Origin: Kocuria salsicia
Lineage (GTDB): Bacteria > Actinomycetota > Actinomycetes > Actinomycetales > Micrococcaceae
NCBI RefSeq assembly: GCF_007681555.1
Contig: NZ_VELE01000008.1
Location: forward strand, 61,564 to 125,563
Length of the DNA stretch: 64,000 bases
Reading direction: 5' to 3'
Position numbers and translations under genes: made by a program. Below are positions 27,113-35,804 of the stretch, one piece after another. Position 1 is the stretch's first letter. Every line of letters starts with the position of its first letter. The notes below the pieces were generated by a model. The model saw only the letters and a program-made list of their open reading frames with translations. It searched no databases and was not told where the DNA came from.

Positions 27113-28570
27113 ATGACTGAGATCGCACGGCTCGCCCTGGTCACGGGAGCCACGGGATACATCGGCGGCCAGGTGGCCCAGGAACTGTTGCAGCGGGGGT
27201 GGCGGGTGCGCCTGCTCAGCCGCAGCGCGGAGAAGGTGCGCGACCTCCCCTGGGGGGACGCCGTTGTCCCCGATGGGCAGAGCGCCGAACCCGGCCGCGC
27301 GGAAGTGGTGGAGGGGGACGCCTCGGACGCGAGCGACGTCGCCCGCGCACTGAAGGACGTGGACGTTGCGTGGTACCTGCTGCACTCCATGGGCGACTCC
27401 GAGAACTTCGTACAGGAAGAAGTGGAGATGGCGGAGACGTTCGCGCGGGCCGCCCACGACGCCCATGTGCAGCGGATCGTCTACCTGGGGGGACTGCACC
27501 CCACGGACGAGCCGGTCGAGCAACTGTCCGATCACCTGCGTTCGCGCGTGGAGGTGGGGCAGGCGCTCATGGACTCCGGGGTGCCCACTGCGGCGCTGCA
27601 GACGGGTGTGGTGATCGGGGACGAGTCCTCGTCCTTCATCATGATCCGTCACCTCTCCGAGCGACTGCCGGGTGCGATCGCCCCCAAGTGGGTGCGCAAC
27701 CGGATCCAGCCGATCGCCGTGGCGGATGTGGTGCACTACCTCGCGGGGGCGGCGGACCTGCCGTCGGACGTGAACCGCACGTTCGACGTGGGCGGTCCGG
27801 ACGCCATCGAGTACGCGGACATGCTGGACCAGTACGCCCGGGCCGTGGGCAAGGGTGGGCGGTTCATGCTCACCGCGCCCGTAACCACCGCGAACCTCGC
27901 GGCGCGCTGGATCGGGCTCATGACCCCCGTCAAGACCAAGCTCGTGCGGCCGCTGATCGGCAGCCTCCAGCACGACACAGTGCTGCACGAACGGGACCTG
28001 GACGACTACATAGGCGCCCCGAAGGGTGGTCACACCCCCTTCGCGGATGCCGTGCGCACCGCCGTGAAGAACGAGGACCTCGGCCGGTGGCGCCGTGTCT
28101 TCCTGACCACGGCGGGGGCCGTGACGGCCACGGCGGTGGTCGGTTCCCTGGCGACCGATCCCAATTCGCGCTGGTACAAGACGCTGCGCAAGCCCTCGTT
28201 CCAGCCCCCGGCCTGGCTGTTCCCCGTGGCATGGACGGTTCTGTACGCGGACATCGCCGCGGTGGGGGCCCTGTCCATCGCGGACCTCGGGGAGAGGAAG
28301 GAGGAGAAGAAGAAGCGCGCCTACATCGCCGCGCTCGCGACCAACCTGGTGCTCAACGCCGGGTGGAGCATCCTGTTCTTCCACCGCAAGCAGCTCACCG
28401 CGTCCTCCGTGGAGTCTGTCCTGTTGACACTCAGCAGCGCGGACCTCGTGCGCCGTAGCGCAAAGGTGTCCCCCGAGAAGGGCGCTGTGCTCAGCCCGTA
28501 CGCGGGCTGGACCGCGTTCGCCGCCGTCCTGACCAACACCCTCCGAGCACTCAATCGGCGCAGGAAGTGA
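27113..28570 (+). CDS. NAD(P)-binding SDR-like protein fused to a TspO/MBR domain
   Basis: The 485-residue protein joins two folds. Residues 1 to about 320 are an atypical short-chain dehydrogenase/NmrA-like Rossmann domain with LVTGATGYIGGQVAQELLQR at 10-28, DVDVAWYLLHSMGD, VYLGGLHP and TFDVGGPDAIEYADML. Residues about 335-485 are a TspO tryptophan-rich sensory domain with TLRKPSFQPPAWLFPVAWTV, LATNLVLNAGWSILFF and SPYAGWTAFAAVLTNTLR. TspO binds porphyrins and cholesterol-like ligands in membranes, so the dehydrogenase would be membrane-tethered. TspO length is complete. The CPBP gene starts four bases after the stop. Function unknown; a redox step on a lipid or tetrapyrrole is inference. 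Confidence 0.8.
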   Translation: MTEIARLALVTGATGYIGGQVAQELLQRGWRVRLLSRSAEKVRDLPWGDAVVPDGQSAEPGRAEVVEGDASDASDVARALKDVDVAWYLLHSMGDSENFVQEEVEMAETFARAAHDAHVQRIVYLGGLHPTDEPVEQLSDHLRSRVEVGQALMDSGVPTAALQTGVVIGDESSSFIMIRHLSERLPGAIAPKWVRNRIQPIAVADVVHYLAGAADLPSDVNRTFDVGGPDAIEYADMLDQYARAVGKGGRFMLTAPVTTANLAARWIGLMTPVKTKLVRPLIGSLQHDTVLHERDLDDYIGAPKGGHTPFADAVRTAVKNEDLGRWRRVFLTTAGAVTATAVVGSLATDPNSRWYKTLRKPSFQPPAWLFPVAWTVLYADIAAVGALSIADLGERKEEKKKRAYIAALATNLVLNAGWSILFFHRKQLTASSVESVLLTLSSADLVRRSAKVSPEKGAVLSPYAGWTAFAAVLTNTLRALNRRRK

Positions 28571-28574
28571 TGAT

Positions 28575-29237
28575 GTGAGCGAGTACCGGGTCAGCCCCTA
28601 CGGGGACGCCACCCAGGCCACGCGCAAGCGCACCGTGTGGGTCGTGATCATCACGGGCCTCCTGGCCGCCGCGGGTCTCGCGTGGTCCCTGCGCATCCCC
28701 GCCGGGGACCCGTGGTTCACCCCCGCGACCTTCATCCTCGCGGGGGTATACATCATGGGCAGTTCGATCGCCGTGCGGATGACGGGGGAGCGCCTGCCCT
28801 GGAAGGTCACCCCCAACGGCTTGCGGGACGCGGTGATCGGAGGTCTGCTGCTGGCCGCCCTTTTCATCGCGGGCGGTTTCATGGTGCGGTTCGTGCCGTT
28901 CCTGGCCGGGCCCGTCCACGAACTGCTCAACCACGCCCGCGTGGGGAGCTTGTTCATGGTGGCCCTGACCACCGCGGTCAACGGCGTCGCGGAGGAGACC
29001 TACTACCGCGGCGCGCTGTGGCGCGTGCTCCCGCGGGGCTGCCGGATCCTTGTGACCACGATCGCCTACACCGCGGTCACCTCCCTGGCCGGCATCCCCC
29101 TGCTTGCGCTCGCGGCCGCCGCGCTCGGAGCATTCGTGGGGTACCTGCGCGAGCGCACGCGCTCCCTGGTCCCCGGGATCGTGACCCACCTGATCTGGTC
29201 GCTCACCATGTTGTTCGTGTTGCCGTTCGTGGTGTGA
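28575..29237 (+). CDS. CPBP-family intramembrane metalloprotease-like protein, copy 1
   Basis: The 220-residue membrane protein has about six helices and the CPBP (Rce1/Abi) catalytic pattern: VAEETYYRGALWR with Glu140, Glu141 and Arg145, and LVPGIVTHLIWSL with His205. The segment AAALGAFVGYLRERTRS is the usual third motif. Family members cleave prenylated proteins, bacteriocin-related peptides or act as scaffolds. Starts at GTG 28575, four bases after the SDR-TspO gene, so co-transcribed. A second, closely similar copy lies at 32072-32674, on the far side of kup. Confidence 0.8.
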   Translation: MSEYRVSPYGDATQATRKRTVWVVIITGLLAAAGLAWSLRIPAGDPWFTPATFILAGVYIMGSSIAVRMTGERLPWKVTPNGLRDAVIGGLLLAALFIAGGFMVRFVPFLAGPVHELLNHARVGSLFMVALTTAVNGVAEETYYRGALWRVLPRGCRILVTTIAYTAVTSLAGIPLLALAAAALGAFVGYLRERTRSLVPGIVTHLIWSLTMLFVLPFVV

Positions 29238-29390
29238 CCGGTCCGTCCGTCTCGCGTTCGCTCGCCCACGGTCGTCCCGCTGCTGCGGAGCTTGCGGGGG
29301 CGACGTCGCTGTGGGGCTCTCGCGGTCGACGGCGCGTGCGCGGCAACCACGTGACGACGACGCTGCGGGCCTACAGCGTTGTCGTCCGTC

Positions 29391-31412
29391 TCATAGCTCC
29401 AACTGCGCCCCGATCATCACCGTGCGCTCGCGCGGGAGGCGGTAATAGTCGGCGGGGACCGCGGCGTTGTGGCTCATGGCCATGAACAGCAGCTTGAACG
29501 GTTTGCGCATGCCCCGGTAGCGGCCCGCGTCCAGGAGGGTGAGCTCGGAGACGAAGTAGCGGGCGGTGTCCGGGTCGATGTCCACCCCGTGATCGCGGGC
29601 GATCCGCAGGCCGGCGGGGACGTCCGGGTCGTCCAGGAATCCGAAGTGCAGGGTCAACTGGGTGATGTGATCGGAGTCCGCGCCCGTACGGTCCACCGTG
29701 ACCGTGTCCTGCGGTGCCACGTGCGGGACGTTGGCGGGAACCGTGCGCACGATGAACACCTTTTCGTGGATGACCCGGTTGAACCGCGCGTTCTCGCTCA
29801 GCGCGAGGGGGGTGGAGACCGTGTTGGGGTGCAGGTAGACCGCGGTCCCGGGGACCTCGTTGAGGTGGCCGTTGCGGGCGCGGCGGATGAAGTCGGTGAG
29901 CGGGCCTTCCACGTCACTCTGGTAGGCCATCACGATCCGGCGGCCCTTGCGCCACGTGAGCATGCTCGCGCCCATGATCCCCGCGATCGCAAGGGGGAGC
30001 CAGCCGCCGTGGAAGAGCTTCACGGTGTTGGCGGCGAAGAACAGCCCCTCGACCACGTAGAGCACCGTGCCGAGCGCGATCAGCCGCCACAGGGGCCAGC
30101 GCAGTTTGGTGTGTGCATAGACCAGGAACAGCGTGGTGGTCAGCAAGAACGTACCCGTCACGGCCAACCCGTAGGCGATCGCAAGCCGCTCGGAGCTGCG
30201 GAAGACCACCAGCAGGACGAGGACCCCGATGAACAGGGCCCAGTTCACGCTGGGGATGTAGATCTGCCCTTCCTCGTGCTGACCCGTGTGACGCACGGTC
30301 ATGTGGGGGAGGTAGCCCAGCCGCTCGGCCTGCCGTGCGGCGGAGAACGCCCCGGAGATCACGGACTGGGAGGCGATCACGGTGGCCATGGTGGCCAGTA
30401 TGACCAGGGGCAGGCGCGCCCACCCCGGGGCCAGCAGGTAGAAGGAGTCGTTCACCGTCTCGGGGTGGCCCAGGATGAGCGAGCCCTGACCCATGTAGTT
30501 GAGCAGCAGGCTCGGGAAGACCAGGAAGAACCACGCCTGGTTGATGGGTTTGCGGCCGAAGTGGCCCATATCCGCGTAGAGCGCTTCCGCACCGGTCACG
30601 CACAGGACCACCGCGCCGCCGGCCACGAACGCGATCCCGGGGTGTTCCACGATGAACGCCACGGCGTATGTGGGGGACACCGCCTTGAGGATGTGGGGAT
30701 CCCGCACCACCTGGATCGCGCCCAATACCGCGATCATCACGAACCACACGACCATGACCGGGCCGAACGCCTTGCCCACCAGGTCCGTGCCCTTGTGCTG
30801 GGTTAAGAACAATGTGGTGATGATCACCGCGCCCAGCGGCACCACGTACGCTGCCAGGCCGGGATGCACCAGTTCCAGACCCTCCACCGCGGACATCACG
30901 GACACCGCCGGGGTGATCACACTGTCCCCGAAGAACAGGGCTGCACCGATCACTCCCAGCATCATGATGAGGCCCCACCGCTTGGCCCGGGTGGGGACTC
31001 CCTTGCGGGTCAGTGCAGCCAGGGAGAGCACACCGCCCTCGCCGTCGTTGTCCGCCTGCATGACCACCATGACGTACTTGAGGGTCACGATCAGGGCGAG
31101 CACCCAGAAGAAGCACGAAGTCACACCGTAGACATCCACGGGATTGGCCTGGACCACCCCGCCGTCCACCGTGAACACGGTCTTGACGGAGTACAGGGGA
31201 CTCGTGCCGATGTCACCGAACACCACTCCCAACGCGCCCAGTGTGAGGGCACCGCGTTTGTGCGGGGTTTGCGTCTCTGTCTCCGTGGCTTCCGCGACGG
31301 AGGTGGTTGCCGTACCAGACACGCTGCTGTCCTTCGATCCCGAGTTCCCGGTCCGGGTGCACGGGCGCGCCTCGGAACCGAGCTGCGCACTCCGTGCTGC
31401 GGGTGTGTACAT
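29391..31412 (-). CDS. kup: KUP-type potassium uptake protein
   Basis: KUP is a proton-coupled potassium importer. This 673-residue protein has 12 hydrophobic helices and the family start LTLGALGVVFGDIGTSPLYSVKTVF, then NDGEGGVLSLAALTRK, ALFFGDSVITPAVSVMSAVEGLEL and ALYADMGHFGRKPI. A cytoplasmic C-terminal domain of about 200 residues ends the protein. The ATG at 31412 was preferred over one nine codons earlier because GGGAG lies just upstream. No c-di-AMP riboswitch was recognised in the leader. It lies between the two CPBP copies and may be expressed alone. Length and motifs are complete. Confidence 0.93.
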   Translation of the reverse strand: MYTPAARSAQLGSEARPCTRTGNSGSKDSSVSGTATTSVAEATETETQTPHKRGALTLGALGVVFGDIGTSPLYSVKTVFTVDGGVVQANPVDVYGVTSCFFWVLALIVTLKYVMVVMQADNDGEGGVLSLAALTRKGVPTRAKRWGLIMMLGVIGAALFFGDSVITPAVSVMSAVEGLELVHPGLAAYVVPLGAVIITTLFLTQHKGTDLVGKAFGPVMVVWFVMIAVLGAIQVVRDPHILKAVSPTYAVAFIVEHPGIAFVAGGAVVLCVTGAEALYADMGHFGRKPINQAWFFLVFPSLLLNYMGQGSLILGHPETVNDSFYLLAPGWARLPLVILATMATVIASQSVISGAFSAARQAERLGYLPHMTVRHTGQHEEGQIYIPSVNWALFIGVLVLLVVFRSSERLAIAYGLAVTGTFLLTTTLFLVYAHTKLRWPLWRLIALGTVLYVVEGLFFAANTVKLFHGGWLPLAIAGIMGASMLTWRKGRRIVMAYQSDVEGPLTDFIRRARNGHLNEVPGTAVYLHPNTVSTPLALSENARFNRVIHEKVFIVRTVPANVPHVAPQDTVTVDRTGADSDHITQLTLHFGFLDDPDVPAGLRIARDHGVDIDPDTARYFVSELTLLDAGRYRGMRKPFKLLFMAMSHNAAVPADYYRLPRERTVMIGAQLEL

Positions 31413-31557
31413 GATGCTCCCGCCCCGGGTTGGGGTCAAGGGTGGGAACCTGTGTGATTCCTGGCGGTGGTCGAGGGGTGCATGCGGTCGGTTCGGGCCG
31501 CGCTGTTAACCATGAAGGGGTGCCTGCGGCGCCGGACCCGCGGCCGGATCACGGCCC

Positions 31558-32035
31558 CTACCTCCCGTGAGCCGAGGCGTTCAGGTCGTGTTCGATCCGC
31601 CGGTCGGGGATCAACCAGAGGACCGCCACGATCACGTAGAACGCGACACCCACGTCGATCAGGATCCCGCCGTGATCCTCTCCCAGCAGTGCGCAGGCCA
31701 CCCCGGCGAAATGGAGGACCAGGGAGATCCTCCCCTTCCGATCCTTGCCCAGCACCCGTTTCAGGGTCGAGTCCGGCCCCTGGGCCCGGATGATGGCGGC
31801 CGGCACGACGACGTACGCGAGCGCCGCGCCCAGCAGAGTGATCCCGTAGACCACTACGGGAGTGCGCGCCAAGCTGCTGTCGTCCATCCACCCGGTACTG
31901 AACGGCAGCAGGGACAGTCAGAACAACGGGTGGAAGTTCGCCCAGAGCACCGCGTCGTTGATGTTTTCGGTGGCCTGGAAAATGTGGTGATGGTTGTTCC
32001 AGTAGATCCCGATGTACACGAAGCTCAGCACGTAA
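31558..32035 (-). pseudogene. Decayed TMEM175-family (DUF1211) channel gene
   Basis: The minus strand reads FVYIGIYWNNHHHIFQATEN, INDAVLWANFHPLF, an in-frame TGA at 31918-31920 where a Trp codon would be expected, then LSLLPFSTGW and a further 109 residues with three helices (ITLLGAALAYVVVPAAII, VACALLG, VAFYVIVAVLWLIP). The Trp-Asn-Asn-His-His block and the rest match TMEM175-like potassium channels, but the first helix with its FSDGVFAI-type motif is missing. Upstream, homology stops where the second CPBP copy begins. Truncation plus the stop indicates a pseudogene; translation could still start at ATG 31887. Confidence 0.65.
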
Positions 32036-32071
32036 GTCGGGGACACCACCGCCGCCACCCGCCTGCGCACC

Positions 32072-32674
32072 GTGTGGGTGGTGGTGGCCACCGGTGTCGT
32101 GGCCGCCGCATGCCTCGCGTGGTCCCTGCGTATTCCCGCGGGGGACCAGTGGTTCTACCCCGCCACGTTCATACTCGCCGCGGTATACATCATCGGCAGC
32201 TCCACAGCGGTGCGCATGACCGGTGAGCGCCTTCCCTGGGCGGTGACGCCCCGCGGCCTGTGCTACGCCGTGCTCGGCGGGCTCGGCCTTGCCGTCCTCT
32301 TCGTGGCGGGCGGGTTCATGGTCCGTTTCCTGCCGACGCTGGCAGGGTCGGTGCACGAGCTGCTCGACCACGCCCGCGTGGGGAGTCTGGTGGTGACGGC
32401 GCTGACGACCACCGTGAACGGGGTGGCGGAGGAGACCTACTACCGCGGCGCCCTGTGGCGGGTGCTGCCCCGCGGTCGGCGGATCCTCGTGACCACCGTG
32501 GCCTACACCCTCGTGACCTCGCTCGCGGGCATCCTGCTGCTCGCTCTCGCCGCTGCCGCGCTCGGCGCGCTCGTGGGCTGGCTGCGCGAGCGAACGCGCT
32601 CACTCCTGCCGTGCGTCGTCGCGCACCTGATCTGGTCCCTGACCATGCTCTTCGTCCTGCCGTCCGTGGTATGA
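32072..32674 (+). CDS. CPBP-family intramembrane metalloprotease-like protein, copy 2 (N-terminally shortened)
   Basis: This 200-residue protein is a close paralogue of the gene at 28575-29237. It shares LAWSLRIPAGD, RMTGERLPW, VAEETYYRGALWRVLPRG and HLIWSLTMLFVLP, so the Glu-Glu, Arg and His catalytic residues are kept. Homology actually begins near 32036 (GDTTAATRLRTVW against GDATQATRKRTVW in copy 1), but the first 9-10 codons of copy 1 and its start are missing. A TAA lies in frame at 32033, and the first usable start is GTG 32072. It may be functional or recently inactivated. The duplicated block abuts the broken TMEM175 gene. Confidence 0.65.
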   Translation: MWVVVATGVVAAACLAWSLRIPAGDQWFYPATFILAAVYIIGSSTAVRMTGERLPWAVTPRGLCYAVLGGLGLAVLFVAGGFMVRFLPTLAGSVHELLDHARVGSLVVTALTTTVNGVAEETYYRGALWRVLPRGRRILVTTVAYTLVTSLAGILLLALAAAALGALVGWLRERTRSLLPCVVAHLIWSLTMLFVLPSVV

Positions 32675-32690
32675 CCCCGGGCGTTCGGGC

Positions 32691-33371
32691 TCAGGCCGGG
32701 CGCGTGAAGGCGAGCCAGATGGTGGGGATCACCCGCTGCGCCCCGCGCCCGGTGGCGCCCATGGCCATCTGGTCCGTGAGCTGCCCCGAGTAGCTGGTGA
32801 CCAGGATCCGGGCCATCTCGGCGGCCGGGACCATGAGGGTGAGGTGCTGGCTGCGCGCTACGCGGCCCAGCGCGTTCTCGATGGCCGCGTAGATACGCTC
32901 CCGGACGGGTGCGACCGCCGCGCGGGCTTCGGGGGAGCGGAACGCCGCGAGGAACAGCTCCATGCGCAGGGCCTGCTGCTGCACGTTGGCCACCGAGTCC
33001 GTGACGCCCTCGATGATGCGCGTGACCACCTCACCCACCTCCAGACCGGAGTCCAGCCACTGATCCAGTTCGGAGTCGAGCGTCTCGATCAGCTGAGTGG
33101 CGAGGTCGTCGAACGCGAGGACGGCGAGTTCGTGCTTGGTCTCGAAGTTCGAGTAGAAGGCGCCCCGGGTGAAACCGGCAGCGGCGCACAGGTCGCTGAT
33201 CGAGGCGCCGTCGATCCCCTGCTCCGCGAAGACCGCGGGGGCAGAGCGGATCAGTTTCAGGCGGGTTGCGGAGCGGGAGCGCCTGTCGGGGGAGGACGCC
33301 TCTCCGGGCGGCGGGGTGCCCCTCCCGGGTTCGGCACCGGCCACGTATTCTGCTTCTGTCTGATTGCTCAC
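32691..33371 (-). CDS. TetR-family repressor divergent from the YhgE/Pip gene
   Basis: The 226-residue protein has an N-terminal TetR helix-turn-helix (ISDLCAAAGFTRGAFYSNFETKHEL, about 58-82) after a basic leader and an all-helical ligand domain. GTG at 33371. The adjacent divergent gene encodes a large membrane protein of the YhgE/Pip type, and two perfect palindromes lie in the gap, so autoregulation and repression of that neighbour are likely. The inducer is unknown; TetR proteins beside membrane transport genes often sense lipophilic compounds. Confidence 0.82.
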   Translation of the reverse strand: MSNQTEAEYVAGAEPGRGTPPPGEASSPDRRSRSATRLKLIRSAPAVFAEQGIDGASISDLCAAAGFTRGAFYSNFETKHELAVLAFDDLATQLIETLDSELDQWLDSGLEVGEVVTRIIEGVTDSVANVQQQALRMELFLAAFRSPEARAAVAPVRERIYAAIENALGRVARSQHLTLMVPAAEMARILVTSYSGQLTDQMAMGATGRGAQRVIPTIWLAFTRPA

Positions 33372-33398
33372 GGTTCCATCGCCTCGTCGTGACTACTG

Positions 33399-33444
33399 GA
33401 TACATGAGTGTATCGTGTCTCCAGAACTCTATGCACTCGTGCAT
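33399..33444. promoter_or_regulatory. Two palindromic TetR operators
   Basis: GATACATGAGTGTATC (33399-33414; six-base arms, four-base centre) and ATGCACTCGTGCAT (33431-33444; six-base arms, two-base centre) are both perfect inverted repeats. They share the pattern AT(A/G)CA...TG(T/C)AT and sit in the 94-base gap between the divergent genes, about 31 bases centre to centre. Confidence 0.65.
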
Positions 33445-33465
33445 TCCTCGCTTACAGGAGAAACT

Positions 33466-35046
33466 GTGTCACCCAAGCACACACCCGCCAACAGCTTCCG
33501 GGCCCGGCTCGGCAAGCCCTTCGCTCAACCCCTCTTCTGGCTGCTCCCCATGCTCGCGATCCTCGCGGTGGGGGTTGTCGGCACCGCCCTGTACCTGGGT
33601 GGTCTGTCGAACCCCGAGAAGCACTTCAAGGACTTCCCGATCGCGGTCATCAACCAGGACAAGGGGGCAGAGGTCGCGCAGGCGGACGGCAAGACCAAGG
33701 AGCAGAACCTCGGCACCGACCTCGTCAGCGAGTTCGCGGACAAGGCGGCCGAGGACGACAAGATCGACCTGCGCCAGCTCACCTGGGACGAAGCTCAGGA
33801 GCAGCTGGGCCGCGGCGAGCTCTACGCCGCCGTCGTCATTCCGGACAGCTTCTCCGAGGACACCGTGGGACTGGTCGAGGGCTCGCTGACCAACGGCAAC
33901 GCCGCCCGTCCTCAGGTCACCGTCTACACGGACCCGCAGGCGGGTTCGCTGGGCACCCGCCTGGCGACGAGCGCCGTCGAGCCCGGGGTGCAGCAGGCCA
34001 GCAAGAAGGTGGGAGAGCAGCTCACCGCCTCCATCGAACCCGCCGAGCAGCAGGCCTACAACAAGGTGCTGCAGCAGCTGCAGGAGAGCCAGCAGGCCCA
34101 GCAGCAGCAGCTCTCGCGCTCCGCCGCGCAGGGTGGTCCCGCCGTGCAGCAGTTCGCTCAGCAGGTCCAGCAGGCCCAGCAGGCTTCCGTGGAGCAGATC
34201 GCCAAGGAACTCTCCCCCACGGTCAGCTCGGTGGCGAAGGACACCCTCGCGGATCCCGTGCAGATGGTCTCCGAGCCCTACCACGACCTCGAGGAGGGTA
34301 CGGCCCTGGGTATGGGTGCGTTCTACTACTCGATCCTCCTTCTCGTCGTCGGCTTCTCCGGCTCCGTGGCACTGAACCTGCTGATGGACGGCCGCATGGG
34401 CATGTCCCCGTTCGAGATGGGCCCCTTCTTCAAGGACTACCCCCGCGCCGTGCTGCCTCGCCCCGTGGGCTTCCTCATGAAGTGGCTGACGTTCGTGGTC
34501 GCCGCAGCCCCGACCTCCGCGCTGATGATGACGGTGGCGTCCGGGGTCGGCATGCCGGTTCCGAACGGTTTCCTGGTGTTCCTGCTCGGGTGGCTGGCGA
34601 TGTCTGTGGTCTCGGCCATCGTGCTGGCGCTGATCTCGGTGGGCGGCAGCGTGGGCATGCTGCTGTGCCTGATCTACCTGGTGTTCATGGGTCTGCCCTC
34701 GGCCGGCGCCGTGGTGCCGCTGCAGGCGGTCCCGGAATTCTTCCGCGGCATCGCCCCCGTCGAGCCGCTGCACCACATCTTCACCTCGATCCGCGCGTCC
34801 CTGTACTTCGACGCCGATCCCCAGGCGGGTCTGACCTCCGGCCTGGTGGGCCTGTTCGTGATGCTGGTGGTCGCGCTCGTGGTGGGTCTGCTCGGGGGGT
34901 GGCTGTACGACCGTTTCGCCGGACTGCGCGGCGGCGACGGCCCGGGCAAGCACAGCGCAGAGGAGGACGCGCACGCTGCTTCCGGGGAGCGGCACCACCG
35001 CAAGAGTGCGGATAACCCCCCTGCCCACAAGGGCGCGCACGCCTAG
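33466..35046 (+). CDS. YhgE/Pip-type ABC-2-like membrane protein
   Basis: The 526-residue protein starts with one transmembrane helix (about 20-42) and then the YhgE/Pip signature FKDFPIAVINQDKGAEV. A long extracellular region follows, with a Gln-rich coiled-coil stretch at about 195-255. The C-terminal half has five helices of the ABC-2 transporter type (YYSILLLVVGFSG to GLFVMLVVALVVGLLGGWLY). A charged, His-rich tail ends it. Relatives include phage infection protein Pip and the ESX-linked YueB. Export or cell-envelope docking is possible; no ATPase is adjacent. GTG at 33466 with AGGAG five bases upstream. Likely repressed by the divergent TetR. Confidence 0.75.
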   Translation: MSPKHTPANSFRARLGKPFAQPLFWLLPMLAILAVGVVGTALYLGGLSNPEKHFKDFPIAVINQDKGAEVAQADGKTKEQNLGTDLVSEFADKAAEDDKIDLRQLTWDEAQEQLGRGELYAAVVIPDSFSEDTVGLVEGSLTNGNAARPQVTVYTDPQAGSLGTRLATSAVEPGVQQASKKVGEQLTASIEPAEQQAYNKVLQQLQESQQAQQQQLSRSAAQGGPAVQQFAQQVQQAQQASVEQIAKELSPTVSSVAKDTLADPVQMVSEPYHDLEEGTALGMGAFYYSILLLVVGFSGSVALNLLMDGRMGMSPFEMGPFFKDYPRAVLPRPVGFLMKWLTFVVAAAPTSALMMTVASGVGMPVPNGFLVFLLGWLAMSVVSAIVLALISVGGSVGMLLCLIYLVFMGLPSAGAVVPLQAVPEFFRGIAPVEPLHHIFTSIRASLYFDADPQAGLTSGLVGLFVMLVVALVVGLLGGWLYDRFAGLRGGDGPGKHSAEEDAHAASGERHHRKSADNPPAHKGAHA

Positions 35047-35116
35047 GCTGGAGGCACGCACCGAACCCCGCCCCGGGGCACGTCACGACGGGGCGGAAGA
35101 TCCCAGGGAGAAGAAG

Positions 35117-35593
35117 ATGAGCTACGAACCGCAGCAACCGCGCCCCGACTACCGTTCCGACGGCGGGTATGGGTCCGGGCGCCCGGATCCCCGCTCGGCG
35201 CAGTACCAGGGGGATCCCCGCACGGGTTCATCGGGTCCGCAGGACGACGAGAAGACCGTCGCCATCCTGACCCACCTCTCGGGGCCCATCGCGGCGATCG
35301 TGTCCGTGGGATGGCTCGGTTTTCTGGGGCCGCTGATCGTGTGGTTCATCTACAAGGACAAGAGCCCGTTCCTGCGTGCGGCCTCCGCCGGGGCGTTCAA
35401 CTTCAACGTGACGCTCTGGCTCCTCAACGTGGTGGGCTGGATCTGCATCCTCACGTTCATCCTGATCCCGGTGGGCATCGTGCTGATCGCCGCGTACTGG
35501 ATCATGCTGCTCGTGTGTCACATCATGGCGGCCGTGAAGGCCAGCCGCGGTGAGGTCTACCGCTACCCGATGCAGCTGCCCATCCTGCACTGA
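35117..35593 (+). CDS. DUF4870 membrane protein
   Basis: The 158-residue protein has a disordered, Gln/Pro/Gly/Arg-rich N-terminus (1-45) and then the DUF4870 core: KTVAILTHLSGPIAAIVSVG, FLGPLIVWFIYKDKSPFLRAASAGAFNFNVT and two further helices (VGWICILTFILIPVGIVLIA, YWIMLLVCHIMAAVKA). Such small membrane proteins are widespread and uncharacterised. ATG at 35117 with AGGGAGAAG upstream, 70 bases after the YhgE/Pip stop, so co-transcription is possible. A strong terminator follows. Confidence 0.78.
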   Translation: MSYEPQQPRPDYRSDGGYGSGRPDPRSAQYQGDPRTGSSGPQDDEKTVAILTHLSGPIAAIVSVGWLGFLGPLIVWFIYKDKSPFLRAASAGAFNFNVTLWLLNVVGWICILTFILIPVGIVLIAAYWIMLLVCHIMAAVKASRGEVYRYPMQLPILH

Positions 35594-35650
35594 TCCGACG
35601 ACGACGACGCCGTCCGGCCGCCCTCGCGCGCCGGCTGCCGTGCGCTAGAC

Positions 35651-35692
35651 AACGCCACCCCGGCACGGAACCCTCCGCGCCGGGGTGGCGTT
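35651..35692 (+). terminator. Intrinsic terminator after the DUF4870 gene
   Basis: AACGCCACCCCGGC (35651-35664) pairs perfectly with GCCGGGGTGGCGTT (35679-35692) around a 14-base loop, followed by TCTTCG. It is the best-formed terminator on the plus strand here. Confidence 0.8.
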
Positions 35693-35707
35693 CTTCGTGC
35701 TGGGGAC

Positions 35708-35752
35708 ATTGTTCAACAATCTATTGGCTGATTGTTGAACAACCTGTAGAGT
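35708..35752 (+). promoter_or_regulatory. Promoter of the ycsG-ycsI arm with two flanking FadR/GntR-type operators
   Basis: TTGGCT (35724-35729), 17 bases and TAGAGT (35747-35752) form a promoter. ATTGTTCAACAATC (35708-35721) lies directly upstream of the -35, and its exact reverse complement GATTGTTGAACAAT-type copy (35730-35742) fills the spacer. Each contains TTGT-N3-ACAA, the form bound by FadR-subfamily GntR proteins. A third copy lies before pxpA at 42980. Confidence 0.7.
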
Positions 35753-35804
35753 GCTGATGTCAGCAGCCGTGTGACTCCGCTCACGTGAATCCCTGGAGGG
35801 ATCG

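Noticed and set aside
31413..31557. A c-di-AMP (ydaO-type) riboswitch before kup
   Set aside because: Such riboswitches often precede potassium transporters, but the conserved core sequences were not found here.
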